A stretch of DNA of 64,000 nt, taken from Liolophura sinensis (lineage: Eukaryota > Mollusca > Polyplacophora > Chitonida > Chitonidae). The notes beneath the pieces were generated by a model. The model did no database searches. It was given only the letters and a program-made list of their open reading frames with translations, and was not told the DNA's origin. The position numbers and the translations under genes are program-made. Positions 1 through 10,554 of the stretch are shown here, piece after piece; within the stretch, counting starts at the first letter, position 1; each line of letters begins with the position of its first letter. The stretch covers positions 17,579,764-17,643,763 of the forward strand of contig NC_088306.1 in NCBI RefSeq assembly GCF_032854445.1, given 5' to 3'.

Positions 1-1757
1 ATAGGTGAACACACATCATTATACAGGTAATGCAATGATAGGTGGACAATACACATTATGCAGGTAATGTAATGATAGGTGAATGCACATCGTTATGCAA
101 GTGATGTAATGATAGGTGGACACACGTCGTTATGCAGGTGATGTAATGATAGGTGGACACACATCATTATACAGGTAATGTAATGATAGGTGAACACACA
201 TCATTATACAGGTGATGTAATGATAGGTGGACGCACATTGTTATGCAGGTAATGTAATGAGAGATGGACACACATCATTATGCAGGTAATGTAATGATAG
301 GTGGACACATATCATTATACAGGTAATGTAATGATAGGTGGACACACATCATTATACAGGCAATGTAATGATAGGTGAACATACATCATTACACAGGTAA
401 TGTAATGATAGATGGACACACATCATTACACAGGTAATGTAATGATAGATGGACACACATCATTACACAGGTAATGTAATGATAGGTGGACAAACATCAT
501 TATACAGGTAATGCAGTGATAGATGGACACACATCATTACACAGGTAGTGTAACGATAGGTGGACACACATCATTACACAGGTAGTGTAACAATAGGTGG
601 ACAATACACATTATTCAGGTAATGTAATGATAGGTGAATACACATCACTATGCAAGTGATGTAATGATAGGTGAATGCACATTGTTATGCAGGTAATGTA
701 ATGAGAGATGGACACACATCATTATGCAGGTAATGTAATGATAGGTGGACACATATCATTATACAGGTAATGTAATGATAGGTGAACATACATCATTACA
801 CAGGTAATGTAATGATAGATGGACACACATCATTACACAGGTAATGTAATGATAGATGGACACACATCATTACACAGGTAATGTAATGATAGGTGGACAA
901 ACATCATTACACAGGTAATGTAATGATAGGTGGACAAACATCATTATACAGGTAATGCAGTGATAGATGGACACACATCATTACACAGGTAGTGTAACGA
1001 TAGGTGGACACACATCGTTACACAAGTAGTGTAACAATAGGTGGACAATACACATTATTCAGGTAATGTAATGATAGGTGAATGCACATCACTATGCAAG
1101 TGATGTAATGATAGGTGGACACACATCGTTATGCAAGTGATGTAATGATAGGTGAACACACATCGTTATGCAGGTGATGTAATGATAGGTGGACACACAT
1201 CATTATACAGGTAATGTAATGATAGGTGAACAAACATCATTATACAGGTAATGTAATGAGAGGTGGACACACATCATCATGCAGGTAATGTAATGATAGG
1301 TGGACACACATCATTATACAGGTAATGTAATGATAGGTGGACACACATCATTATACAGGCAATGTAATGATAGGTGAACATACATCATTACACAGGTAAT
1401 GTAATGATAGATGGACACACATCATTACACAGGTAATGTAATGATAGATGGACACACATCATTACACAGGTAATGTAATGATAGGTGGACAAACATCATT
1501 ACACAGGTAGTGTAACAATAGGTGGACACACATCATTACACGGGTAGTGTAACAATAGGTGGACACACATCGTTATGCAGGTGATGTTATGATAGGTGGA
1601 CACACATCCGTATACAGGTGATGTAATGAGAGATGGACACACATCGTTATGCAGGTAATGTAATGATAGGTGAACACACGTCATTATGCAGGTAATGTAA
1701 TGATAGATGGACACACATCATTATACAGGTAATGTAATGATAGGTGTACACACATAT
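1..1757 (+). repeat. 37-bp minisatellite containing an ATG3 5' splice site (copy 1)
   Basis: About 47 units of GTGGACACACATCATTATAC + AG|GTAATGTAATGATAG. Read in frame the first part is VDTHHYT followed by a CAG|GTAATG donor. The same segment in vertebrate ATG3 is WVDTYHNT, located exactly where the missing upstream exon should end. Its phase also fits: ACA G joins AT TCC of the exon at 1846. The array runs off the left edge of the window. Many unit variants occur (TTATACAG, TTACACAG, TTATGCAG), and longer multi-unit blocks repeat. Confidence 0.95.
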
Positions 1758-1845
1758 ACATATATAATGGGTTTATCAGAAGAGATTACTGATCAAATTT
1801 CAGCGAATTTGCATACATGTTCTAGTAATTGTGATATTCTTGCAG

Positions 1846-1901
1846 ATTCCACGACAACATCAGTACAAGAATCCATAGCAGAGATGACACTAGATTCAAA
1901 A
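1846..1901 (+). CDS. ATG3: ATG3 copy 1 exon (flexible region, [17 protein letters not shown])
   Basis: The acceptor is TTCTTGCAG and the donor AAA|GTAAGT. The exon enters in phase 1 (two bases complete an Asp codon) and leaves in phase 0. It corresponds to the segment just after the WVDTYHNTG stretch of vertebrate ATG3. The exon before it is outside the window, but its 3' end appears to be preserved in the units of the array at 1-1757. Confidence 0.88.
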
Positions 1902-4900
1902 GTAAGTGAGTGATTGTGAAGTTATGTTTTATTGGCATTTGGCCATTTGTTTTACAATATCATGGTGCTGTTGACTACATTATTGGTTAAATGCGATGAA
2001 ATATTTAACAAGTATGGTCAGACTTGTCAGATTGAGTTCATACATTGTAACATGTACACATAACTTTGTTTTAATGTTAACATTAGAGATGGTTGCACAT
2101 TCAACCCCAAAATTTTGGAGAAGCTTAATGAGTAATGTTGTGTAGAAGCTCTGTGTTTCATATGTACATGGCTTTCTTGTTGTCTTTGGTAACTCATTGA
2201 CTGTAAGAGTTCAGTGGCTATGATAATACATATAGTATGCTGTCCTCTCTGAAAACTCACGTGTCTGTTAATATGTGTAGTGTGTTATACCTGCAGTGTG
2301 TTATACTCTGTTGGAGCCTCCTCCATCTGCAGTTCATACAGGAGACCAGTGGCTGTGTTAATATGTGTAGTGTGTTATACTCTGTAAGGGCCTGCTCCAG
2401 CTGTGGTTCGTACAGGAGCCCAGTGGCTGTGTTAATGTGTGTAGTGTGTTATACTCTGTAGGAGACTGCTCCAGCTGTGGTTCTTACAGGAGCCCAGTGG
2501 CTGTGTTAATATGTATAGTCTGTTATACTCTATAGGAGTCTGCTCCATCTGCAGTTCGTGCAGGAGCCCAGTTTCTGTGTTAATATGTGCAGTATGTTAT
2601 ACTCTGTAGGGGCCTACTTCATCTGCCATTCGTGCAGGAGCCCAGTTTCTGTGTTAATATGTGCAGTATGTTATACTGTGTAGGGGCCTACTTCATCTGC
2701 CATTCGTGCAGGAACCCAGTGACTGTGTTCATATGTGTAGTGTGTTATACGTGCAGTGTGTTATACTCTGCAGGGGCCTGCTCCATATGCGGTTTGTGCA
2801 GGAGCCCAGTGTCTGTGTTAATATGTGCACTGTGTTATAGTCTGTATGAGCCTGCTCCAGCTACGGTCCTTACAGGAGCCCCGTGTCTATGTTAACATGT
2901 GTGGTGTGTTGTACTCTGTAGGAGCCTGCTCCAGCTGCCGGTCCTGCAGGAGCGCAGGAGGATGATGAAGATGATGATGAGGAAGCTGAGGACATGGAGG
3001 CGTTTGAGGAGAGTGGCATGTTAGAGGAAGAGGACAATGTAAGTTGTTGTGGAAACGCCTCTGAACAAATGATGTCAGACACACATTTATCAATGTTTAT
3101 AATAGATAACCATTATCACAGCCTCACATCAGTTGTCTCGTGAGAATATGCAAACCTGTTTTTTTTTATTATGTGAAATGGCTCTGCCTGTGGATCGATC
3201 TTGGATGTGCAATCACTGATTTATATCTCCGTGCTGTTAGGAACCATGGCTTTTTCTGGTTTATGTGGCTTAAGCGTTGTTTTTGCTAGAGCAGGTTGAC
3301 CCCTTGACCTTTGAGGTCATAGGTTTTAGCCCTGCCCCATTGTTGTTATTTCAAGTCACAAGGTTTGTATACCTGGCAAGGTGATGTGGTTTCCACCACC
3401 CATAAATCTGTAAATTAAATATTCTTGATAACACCTTTAAACTCAATTAAAATGAATAAACATTTAGTTTACTTTAATAAAATTTTGTAAAACAATTCTT
3501 TGTTTTCCTCGCAACTATTTTTCATACATGACAAATCAGGAAATTGACTATTGCAGGCAACAGTAGATATCAAGAAGACTGGGGGTGCAGATTCAGAAGG
3601 AGCTTGTGCGTCAGCGTCAGATAGTGGGATTATCCAAACACGGACATATGATCTGAATATTACTTACGATAAATATTACCAGACCCCACGACTCTGGCTG
3701 TATGGCTATGATGAGGTAAGATCACTGAAGAACTAGTAAGTATGCAGTCTGTAAAATACATGTATGTTAAAAAATGGTTTGCTGTATGTATCTAGAACTT
3801 GTACAGTGTGTATACGCTAAATGACCATATATTTTGTCCATTTTTTTCTGATTCTGAGAGTTCTACCAATTTTAGAAAGGTGTTTTGAGTTTGCTTCGAA
3901 CGTGGAATGGTATTCTGCTGGAAAATTGTAAGTATCAGTACCAAAAATAACATTTTTTGACAGTGGGGAACTCGGAAGACTTCTTCCCACCTGTGTCAGG
4001 ACGAATTCAAAGCTGTGAACTCATGCGTTCTTTTATTACATCACAATTATCGATGTATGTGTACTCATGAAACATATATCAAGTACACCACATGCACTGC
4101 AACGTCACAGAAGGCAACGATGCGTTCTGCTGTCATATGGACCTTAGTTTGTCCTCCTATATCCCTCGTATATTTACTTCTAAAAATGCACTTTTGTGGG
4201 CGAAATTTTAGATCATTTAGGTTATATGGAGTTGGTCAGTCCAGATGCTTGTCTTTCTTCATTTGCCAGGATACACCATGTTGTTGGGTGAATCCAGCTG
4301 CTAAATCTGACCCCCATATTATAAGCGAAAATTTCTTGGGTTTGGTGTTAAACAAGAGTAAAATAAACACATTAATCATATGTTTAGACTGTATGTTAAG
4401 AAACATGTTTTATTGGCTATGTTGATAAAATTACATATGAATATGCCATTTGATTTCACATGCAGAATGTAAATACTGTAAATGAATTAAAATTTTGTCC
4501 TAAAATGTTATGAAATATTCCATTGATACCAAAATGTAATTTTTTTTCAGTGGGATGTAATTCTACTTTCCAAACAAACTTCAAAACGTCTATCGCCACA
4601 ATATGGCTGAAATATTGCCGATGTGGCATTAAGCCATAATCATTCATTCATTCAAAACGTCTAAGATCAATAGAATTCTAAAAATCAGGGAAAAGCGATG
4701 TAGTCATGAACAAATTTTAGGTCATTTGCAGTATTAGAATGAAGTTGTTGTACATTTTTATCTGTGACACTTTTTGTAATCCGGCAGAACCGAAAGCCTT
4801 TGACAGTTGTACAGATGTTTGAAGATTTTAGTCAGGACCATGCCAAGAAGACTGTAACAATGGAGGCACATCCCCACTTACCGGGGCCACCCATAGCATC

Positions 4901-6997
4901 AGTTCATCCCTGCAAGTAAGGACTTCACAATATAGCTCTGAAGGGTTTATTTGATTGATGTTTTTTACGCCGTACTCAAGAATATTTCACTTACATGATG
5001 GGGGCCAGCATTATGGTGGGAGGAAAGCGGGAAGAGCTCAGGAGGAACCCTCAACCATCCGCAGGTTGCTGGCAGACCTTCCAACTTAAGGCCGGAGAGG
5101 AAGCCAGCATGAGCAAAACTAGAACTCACAGCAAGTGTTAAAGGTTTGAATGAAAGAAGGCAAAGGTGATTCTTATAGTACTATATATGAGATGATAAGA
5201 TGATTCTTATAGTACTCTCCAAAGAGTGTCTTGTTTGTCTGGTGTTTGTTACAGACATGCTGATGTGGTTTGCAAAGAGTGTCTTGTTTGTTTGATGTTT
5301 GTTACAGACATGCTGATGTGGTTGGCAAAGAGGGTCTTGTTTGTCTGATGTTTGTTGTGGACATGCTGATGTGGTTTGCAAAGAGTGTCTTGTTTGTCTG
5401 GTGTTGGTTGCAGATATGCTGGTGTGGTTTGCAAAGAGTGTTTGTTGCGGACATGCTGATGTGGTTTGCAAAGAATGTCTTGTTTGTGTGGTGTTTGTTG
5501 CAGACATGTTGGTGTGGTTTGCAAAGAGTGTCTTGTTTGTCTGATGTTTGTTTCAGACATGCTGATGTAGTTTGCAAAGAGTGTCTTGTTTGTGTGGTGT
5601 TTGTTGCAGACATGCTGATGTGGTTTGCAAAGAGTGTCTTGTTTGTCTGATGTTTGTTACAGACATGCTCGTATGGTTTGCACAGTGTGTTGTTTGTCTG
5701 ATGTTTGTTGCAGACATGCTTATGTGGTTTGCAAAGAGTGTCTTGTTTGTCTGATGTCTGTTACAGACATGCTGATGTGGTTTGCAAAGAGTGTCTTGTT
5801 TGTTTGATGTTTGTTGCAGACATGCTGATGTCATGAAGAAGATCATAGAGACTGTAGCAGAGGGAGGAGGAGAGCTGGGTGTTCACATGTATCCTTTGCC
5901 TCTGCTGAAATAATGTAACTTCATACATTAATAGTCTTAAAACTGGTTCCTGGTTTTCACCCTTAAGGGAAAAGACCTCTAAAAATCGAAGTAGGCATCA
6001 CTGAATAGACCACTTAAAGCTATGCATAAATATGCTTTAATGTATTTTCTTATATTTTTGTGAAGAGAGTTAAAGGCGTTCAAACAGTTGAATTCTAAGG
6101 TAGGCTTTATAAACCATACTATCAGAGTTTACTCAGACGTCACAATAACTTTTTTCAATTCTAATCACAAAACTCAATGTTGGCATAACTCTTTTTACCC
6201 ATGAGTAAAAGGTTACTGTAAAGATTTCCCCAAAATTCCTTCCTTCTGGTGAACATCTGGAAACATGGTGAGGTGATGTCAGAGTTCCTAGATACAGGCA
6301 GTATGACTCATAAAGCCCTTTCCTTTTGCCTTTCAATACTCTTTTACTTTAAGTCACACAGGATGTGGGTTCAATCCTGTTCTTGGGCAGAGAATTTTCA
6401 AATTTCTCTGTTTTTTGTTGTTTTCGGGTCTTGGGTTGCATTGAATTCTTGAAGGTGCTGTCATTTGAGGTCTTGCATGAAGCTTATTGGAGATCAGTTG
6501 CATTTCAACAATATTTTTATTTATTTATTTTATTGGTGTTTAACTCCATGTTCAAGAATATTTCACTTATTTGACAGCAACCAGCTGGCTCATACAATTA
6601 AAATGCTGGCGTCCTACAACTGCCAAGCTTTAGACTCATTGAGGTCATGTTTATTAATCCAGATGCTTCCGTTATGGCTGCGTCTCAAAGTCCCGAGGTT
6701 TATCAGGTATCAGGTAAAGGGTGATAGGTTACCATACTCTAGCTTCCCCCATTAATCTGACCTCTGTCATATAAGTAATAAAATCCTGAGCACATGGCTA
6801 ATCAGGGGGTCAAAGAAATAAGTATTTAATATAAAAAGTACTGGTTTACCTGGAAATATTATGTTATAATGACCAGCATTATTGCAGTGAACTTTCCTTG
6901 ACGCCATTTCTTCAGGTACCTGATGATATTCCTCAAGTTTGTGCAAGCCGTCATTCCAACAATAGAGTATGATTACACGCGGCATTTTACCATGTGA
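1846..6997 (+). CDS. ATG3: ATG3 autophagy E2-like enzyme, 3' six exons (copy 1, partial gene)
   Basis: ATG3 is the E2-like enzyme that carries ATG8/LC3/GABARAP on a cysteine thioester and transfers it to phosphatidylethanolamine on the phagophore. Six exons join in phase: 1846-1901, 2922-3038, 3557-3715, 4788-4915, 5820-5888 and 6916-6997 (611 nt, about 202 residues plus stop). Visible ATG3 hallmarks are the acidic flexible region ending EAFEESGML, the block [19 protein letters not shown], the active-site stretch SVHPC (the E2-like HPC cysteine), [19 protein letters not shown], and the C-terminus YDYTRHFTM followed by TGA. All introns are GT-AG. The N-terminal exons, which carry the membrane-sensing helix, lie left of the window. 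Introns hold SINE pieces and three minisatellites, each spanning a splice junction. Assignment to ATG3 is very secure from known family sequence; exon edges follow phase and splice consensus. Confidence 0.96.
2268..2921 (+). repeat. 75-bp minisatellite containing the 3' splice site of the ATG3 acidic exon (copy 1)
   Basis: Roughly nine units. Each contains TACTCTGTAG|GAGCCTGCTC followed by CAGCTGTGGTTCGTACAGGA and GCCCAG, which is the acceptor and about 35 exon bases of 2922-3038 with a few changes, then intron sequence. The array ends exactly at the real exon. Confidence 0.95.
2922..3038 (+). CDS. ATG3: ATG3 copy 1 acidic-loop exon
   Basis: It encodes 39 residues: a short Ala/Pro-rich start ([12 protein letters not shown]), an Asp/Glu run, then [17 protein letters not shown], matching the acidic flexible region of ATG3 that binds the E1 ATG7. 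The acceptor CTCTGTAG|GAGCCT is chosen because it alone keeps phase 0. The nearby CCTGCAG|GAGCG would break the frame. The 75-bp array directly upstream repeats this same acceptor and about 35 bases of this exon. Confidence 0.9.
3557..3715 (+). CDS. ATG3: ATG3 copy 1 exon with [17 protein letters not shown]
   Basis: Fifty-three whole codons, phase 0 to 0. The acceptor is CTATTGCAG and the donor GAG|GTAAGA. It encodes the core E2-fold segment [20 protein letters not shown] plus YGYDE, which is almost invariant in animal ATG3. Confidence 0.95.
3860..4290. repeat. Dispersed repeat also seen at 55990-56150
   Basis: Shared words: GAGTTCT.CCAAT.TTAGAAA, TTTGAGTTT, AGTATCAGTACCAAAA versus AGTTTCAGCACCAAAA, CTAAAAATGCACTTTTG versus CTAAAATGCACATTTTA, GCGAAATTTTAG. 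Block 2 has it at about 15435-15860. The 136-codon open frames over it (4015-4425 and 15589-15999) are not recognised as genes. Confidence 0.55.
4585..4655 (-). mobile_element. Short SINE tail with target-site duplication (ATG3 intron, copy 1)
   Basis: Sequence GCCACAATATGGCTGAAATA through CATTCATTCATTC is flanked on both sides by TTCAAAACGTCTA. The same tail in the opposite orientation occurs at 33833-33900. The second block has it at about 16165-16235. Confidence 0.75.
4788..4915 (+). CDS. ATG3: ATG3 copy 1 active-site exon (HPC)
   Basis: It encodes [20 protein letters not shown], then [23 protein letters not shown]. The cysteine of HPC is the thioester-forming residue of the family and is encoded by the last whole codon before the donor TGCAA|GTAAGG (phase 2 exit). 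The following intron ends in the 53-bp array. Confidence 0.95.
4945..5137 (-). mobile_element. tRNA-derived SINE (family 1) in ATG3 intron, copy 1
   Basis: Reverse-oriented element with TTTATTTGATTG tail, CGTACTCAAGAATATTTCAC, then AACCATCCGCAGGTTGCTGG and GAAGCCAGCATGAG. The tRNA-like head is truncated. Confidence 0.85.
5212..5819 (+). repeat. 53-bp minisatellite containing the 3' splice site of the ATG3 HADVMKK exon (copy 1)
   Basis: About eleven units of ACATGCTGATGTGGTTTGCA, AAGAGTGTCTTGTTTGTCTG, ATGTTTGTTGCAG. Each unit ends in TTTGTT(G/A)CAG and starts with ACATGCTGATGT, the first 12 bases of the exon at 5820. The last unit merges into the true exon. Units are 53 bp, so frame rotates each unit and creates long but meaningless open frames. 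Confidence 0.96.
5820..5888 (+). CDS. ATG3: ATG3 copy 1 exon [22 protein letters not shown]
   Basis: It enters in phase 2 (A completes the Lys codon after HPC) and leaves in phase 2. The acceptor TTTGTTGCAG|ACATGCTGATG is the last of about a dozen near-identical copies in the tandem array upstream. The donor CACAT|GTATCC is weak apart from GT but is required by phase and by homology. Confidence 0.93.
6515..6590 (-). mobile_element. SINE family 1, tail fragment (copy 1)
   Basis: TTTATTTATTTATTTTATTG then CATGTTCAAGAATATTTCAC; only the 3' end of the element is present, in an ATG3 intron. Confidence 0.7.
6916..6997 (+). CDS. ATG3: ATG3 copy 1 terminal exon
   Basis: The acceptor is TTTCTTCAG. 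It encodes [20 protein letters not shown] then TRHFTM and TGA. The FTM end is the conserved C-terminus of ATG3. A possible AATAAA lies at 7836-7841, but it is not kept in the second copy, so the polyadenylation site is not settled. Confidence 0.95.
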
Positions 6998-7349
6998 CCT
7001 ACCTGTTGTTTGTCTAACCTTAGGGTGAGGGGTTAAGGATAATGTACATTGTGTCATGTAAATTGCAAATATATGATTATATAACATGTACAGTGACTTG
7101 AAGTATAGGCTATTTAAAAATATGTATTGGATACTCTGTTAGAAAATATGTCAGAGCTGTTAACGTTCAATACCTTTAATTCGATAAGTGTTATCAGTAA
7201 CACCGAGACATCTTGTGAAGGACTACTTTTAATCGTGATTTAATCATTGAAATTTGTGCAAAGGTAAATGTATGGAAGCTGAAATGGAAATCTGCAAATG
7301 CCCCTCATCAAAATGACTGAATAGCAATTTAGGGATTCTTTTGTCACTG

Positions 7350-7643
7350 AAGGTAAAAACAGTCCTCCTGTATCATGTGACTGGTGAAAAATATTAGGAC
7401 TTTGGTGATATCAATTTACCAATCACTTGTCTCACAGTAGCCCAGAAGCACAAACGACACTTCTTTCTTGTAGAAACTTTTCAATTTCACAAACGTTCAG
7501 CTGCTAAGTTTTCTTCTTTGTTTGTCTACTCTGAATAACTATCTGTGAAACTTTTTTCAGATGTCCATATTATAATATATGTGATCCTGTATGAGATGCC
7601 TTGCAGGTCACATAATACAGTATGACTCTTTTTACCTTTAGCT
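7350..7643. mobile_element. MITE with ~30-bp terminal inverted repeats (copy 1)
   Basis: Left end AGGTAAAAACAGTCCTCCTG + TATCATGTGAC pairs with the right end, whose reverse complement reads AGGTAAAAAGAGTCATACTG + TATTATGTGAC. No coding capacity. Confidence 0.8.
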
Positions 7644-8007
7644 AAAAAAGAGTTTGAACTCGAAACTCTCCTATTATCTGGACACATGATCATATTTTCC
7701 AGAAATATCAGCACAGTATGGAATATCCTCTACTTCCATTTGAATAGTATAATTAAACTAAGGTTTTTATGTATAGCGATATGTAAAGGCAAAAACATCA
7801 TAAATTGACACCTAGGAGAAAAAAAAAAGAAAAAGAATAAAACTCCAGCAACTAACTAATCACACTCCATAAAAAAATGTTCATGTATGTTCCTGTCTTT
7901 ATCTGATTGTTATGTGTTGATTAAAAGGTAGGGTACTAGGTAAAAGTCCTGAGATAAGTTTGTGGATGAGTGATTATGTTCCCATTGATTACTCCAAAAG
8001 CTCTTGA

Positions 8008-8188
8008 AGCCTAAACGGCCGAAGGGGTTAGCACACCCCAGGAGCCTCTAACCAATGCAGTCGCTGTGAGTTCATCCAGCTTATTCTGTCTCCCTGACTC
8101 AGGCCATTTCCCCCGCGCTCTGCTCGGTTTTCTCCCACCACAGTGCTGACAACGGTCATATAAGTGAAATATTCTTGAGTAAAGCTCT
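8008..8188 (+). mobile_element. SINE family 1, internally deleted (copy 1)
   Basis: Head GGCCGAAGGGGTTAGCAC, GGAGCCTCTAACCAATGCAG, B-box-like GTGAGTTCATCCAGC, end ATAAGTGAAATATTCTTGAG. The middle is shorter than in full copies. Confidence 0.8.
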
Positions 8189-8703
8189 CTACATACAGTG
8201 GAAGTAATTCCTGCCCTCACCAAGAAACTACATATTCTATTATAGGCTTGTTTTTGAGCTAACATTTCACCATAGGTTACATTGCTCCTGTGTAATTGAA
8301 TTAATAGTGTCATATCCTCAAATGTATGCAAATAAATTTACCATTTACATGCAAAAGTAGTGTTTTCATTTAAAGGTACAATAGAGAAAGTAGTTTAATT
8401 AAGGTAATATAATCAAACCTACAATTATTTGTTGTTCTTTGCAAGTTACAAGAGATTATCTTTGGGCTACATTTAGACATAAAAAGAATGTGTTCATTTT
8501 TAACGACTTGAGGGTCATTATAGAAACATTTTTCCACTTTCTTTGTGAATTAGCATATCATGATTTCTTAAATCTGGAGAACATTAAGAAATTATCACCT
8601 TGTCAAGTTGGCGTACAGTATTTTGGGTATATTGTTGGTGAGTCGGATTTTTTTGTGGTGGTCATTGACTAGGTAGAAAGGTTTCAAGTGTGATTATGTA
8701 CAT

Positions 8704-8906
8704 ACTGTAATTCTTCAACCTTTTCGCATGTTTGCAAGATGCTTACTCAAGCACATTCTGATAAAATTATACTTTTTGTGAAGCCCTGATATTGGTCAGT
8801 CTAACCAGTGTAGTTTTTACTTCATAATCAAATTCTAAGTTTGTATGAATTGCACTGAAAGGAACTCTTTCATATGCGAAAAAGTTGAAGAATTTGAGTA
8901 CAGTAA
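8704..8906. mobile_element. MITE with TTCTTCAACCTTTTCGC ends (copy 1)
   Basis: The left end ACTGTAATTCTTCAACCTTT + TCGCATG is inverted at the right end (GCGAAAAAGTTGAAGAATTT + GAGTACAGT). Confidence 0.82.
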
Positions 8907-9169
8907 CTAGTAGGTGTAAATTCTTGTAATACTTCCAGTTGATCTTTCTGTAATGGCTTGTATAATGCTTTGATCATTTTAATGTTGATTGTTAAGAGAA
9001 TTATTTTATAAAACCCCTTGTCATGCTGCCTCAAGAAAAATGTAATAAACATTTTTAGCGGTTCCAGGACCAATGTTATCTTTAAATCTCCATTGCAATT
9101 TTGTACTGATAACTAATGTATTCTGCTTTTGCCCATCCAAACAAATGCTCAAGTCTAGGCAGACCAAAA

Positions 9170-10215
9170 TGTTGTCAGACCCAAGTCCAGTCAGGCTCAA
9201 GTCCAGTCACAGGCAATCAAGTCAGAAGTTTTGCCTGGTATTTACTGTAGCCAATTGGCCCTACACATATAAGGTTATGGCCACTTCAAGTCAGAAGTTT
9301 TGTCTGGTACTTAGCCAATTTGTCCAAGACAATAAGGTTGTGGCCACTTCAAGTCAGAAGGATTGTCTGGTACTTAGCTTATCCGTCCAAGACAATAAGG
9401 TTGTGGCCACTTCAAGTCAGAAGGATTGTGTGGTACTTAGCCAATCCATCTAAGACAATAAGGTTGTGGCCACTTGGTCAGAAATATTGTCTGGTATTTA
9501 CAGTAGCAAATCCATCGTAGACAAATAATGTCATGGCCACTTGAAGTCAGGAGGTTTGTCTGGTACTTAGCCAATCCACCTTAGACAAATAAGGTTGTGG
9601 CCACTTGGTCAGAAATGTTGTCTGGCATTTACAGTAGCCAATCCACCTTAGACAAAGAAGGTTGTGGCCACTGCAAATCAGGAGGTTTGTCTCGTACTTA
9701 GCCATTTCACCTTAGACAAAGAAGGTTGTGGCCACTGCAAGTCAGGAGGTTTGTCTGGTTCTTAGCCAATCCACCTTAGATAAATAAGGTTGTGGCCACT
9801 TCAAGTCAGAAGGTTTGTCTCGTACTCGGCCAATCAGCTCTAGACAAAGAAGGTTGTGGCCATTACAAGTCAGGAGATTTGTCTGGTACTTGGCCAATCC
9901 ACCTTAAACAAAGAAGGTTGTGGCCATTGCAAGTCAGGAGGTTTGTCTGGTACTTGGCCAATCCACCTTAGACAAAGAAGGTTGTGGCCATTGCAAATCA
10001 GGAGGTTTGTCTGCTTCTTAGCCAATCCACCTTAGACAAGTAAGGTTGTGGCCATTGCAAGTCAGGAGGGTTATCTGGTACTTAGCCATTTCACCTTAAA
10101 CAAAGAATGTTGTGGCCATTGCAAGTCAGGAGATTTGTCTGGTACTTAGCCAATCCACCTTAGACAAAGAAGGTTGTGGCCACTTAAAGTCAGGAGGTTT
10201 GTCAGGTATTTAGCC
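9170..10215 (+). repeat. ~64-bp minisatellite downstream of ATG3 (copy 1)
   Basis: Units contain AAGGTTGTGGCCACTTCAAG, TCAGGAGGTTTGTCTGGTAC, TTAGCCAATCCACCTTAGAC. About 16 units. The first units are shorter and differ more (AAGTCCAGTCAGGCTC). It lies about 2 kb downstream of the ATG3 stop; no exon seen in it. Confidence 0.92.
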
Positions 10216-10298
10216 ATTTCTGCTGTGTGGAAATGGTCTGGCTTCTCTGGATACTGTTGAATTTCCTCCTCCCATAAACCAGGATTATAACTAAAATA

Positions 10299-10551
10299 GA
10301 CGAGGTGGTAAGCAGGCCAACGTGGCGCAATGACCAGGAACCTCTTACCGATGTGGTTGCTATGAGTTCAAGTCCAGCTCATGCTGGCTTCCTCCCGGCC
10401 ATACGGTGGAAGGTCTGCAAGCAAACTGCAGATGGTCGTAGGTTTTCCCTGGGCTCTGCTCGGTTTCCTCCCACCACAATGCTGGGCGCCGTCATATAAG
10501 TGAAATATTCTTGAGTACAGCATAAATGCCCAATCAAATAAATAAATAAAG
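10299..10551 (+). mobile_element. SINE family 1, near full length (copy 1)
   Basis: Contains CGTGGCGCAATGACCAGGAA, B box GAGTTCAAGTCCAGC, CATAAGTGAAATATTCTTGA, then the AAATAAATAAATAAA tail. The head with the A box is degraded. Confidence 0.87.
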
Positions 10552-10554
10552 ATA

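Noticed and set aside
1-1757. Possible CRISPR-like array
   Set aside because: Eukaryotic minisatellite with no unique spacers.
4015-4425. 136-codon open frame present in both blocks (also 15589-15999)
   Set aside because: It lies in an ATG3 intron over a dispersed repeat, has no recognisable domain, and similar sequence at 55990-56150 has no such frame.
5212-5846. Long overlapping open frames on both strands in the 53-bp array (for example 5270-5650 and 5249-5560)
   Set aside because: They are translations of the tandem repeat in rotating frames, not proteins.
7836-7841. AATAAA as the ATG3 polyadenylation signal
   Set aside because: About 840 bp after the stop and not conserved in the second block; not enough evidence.
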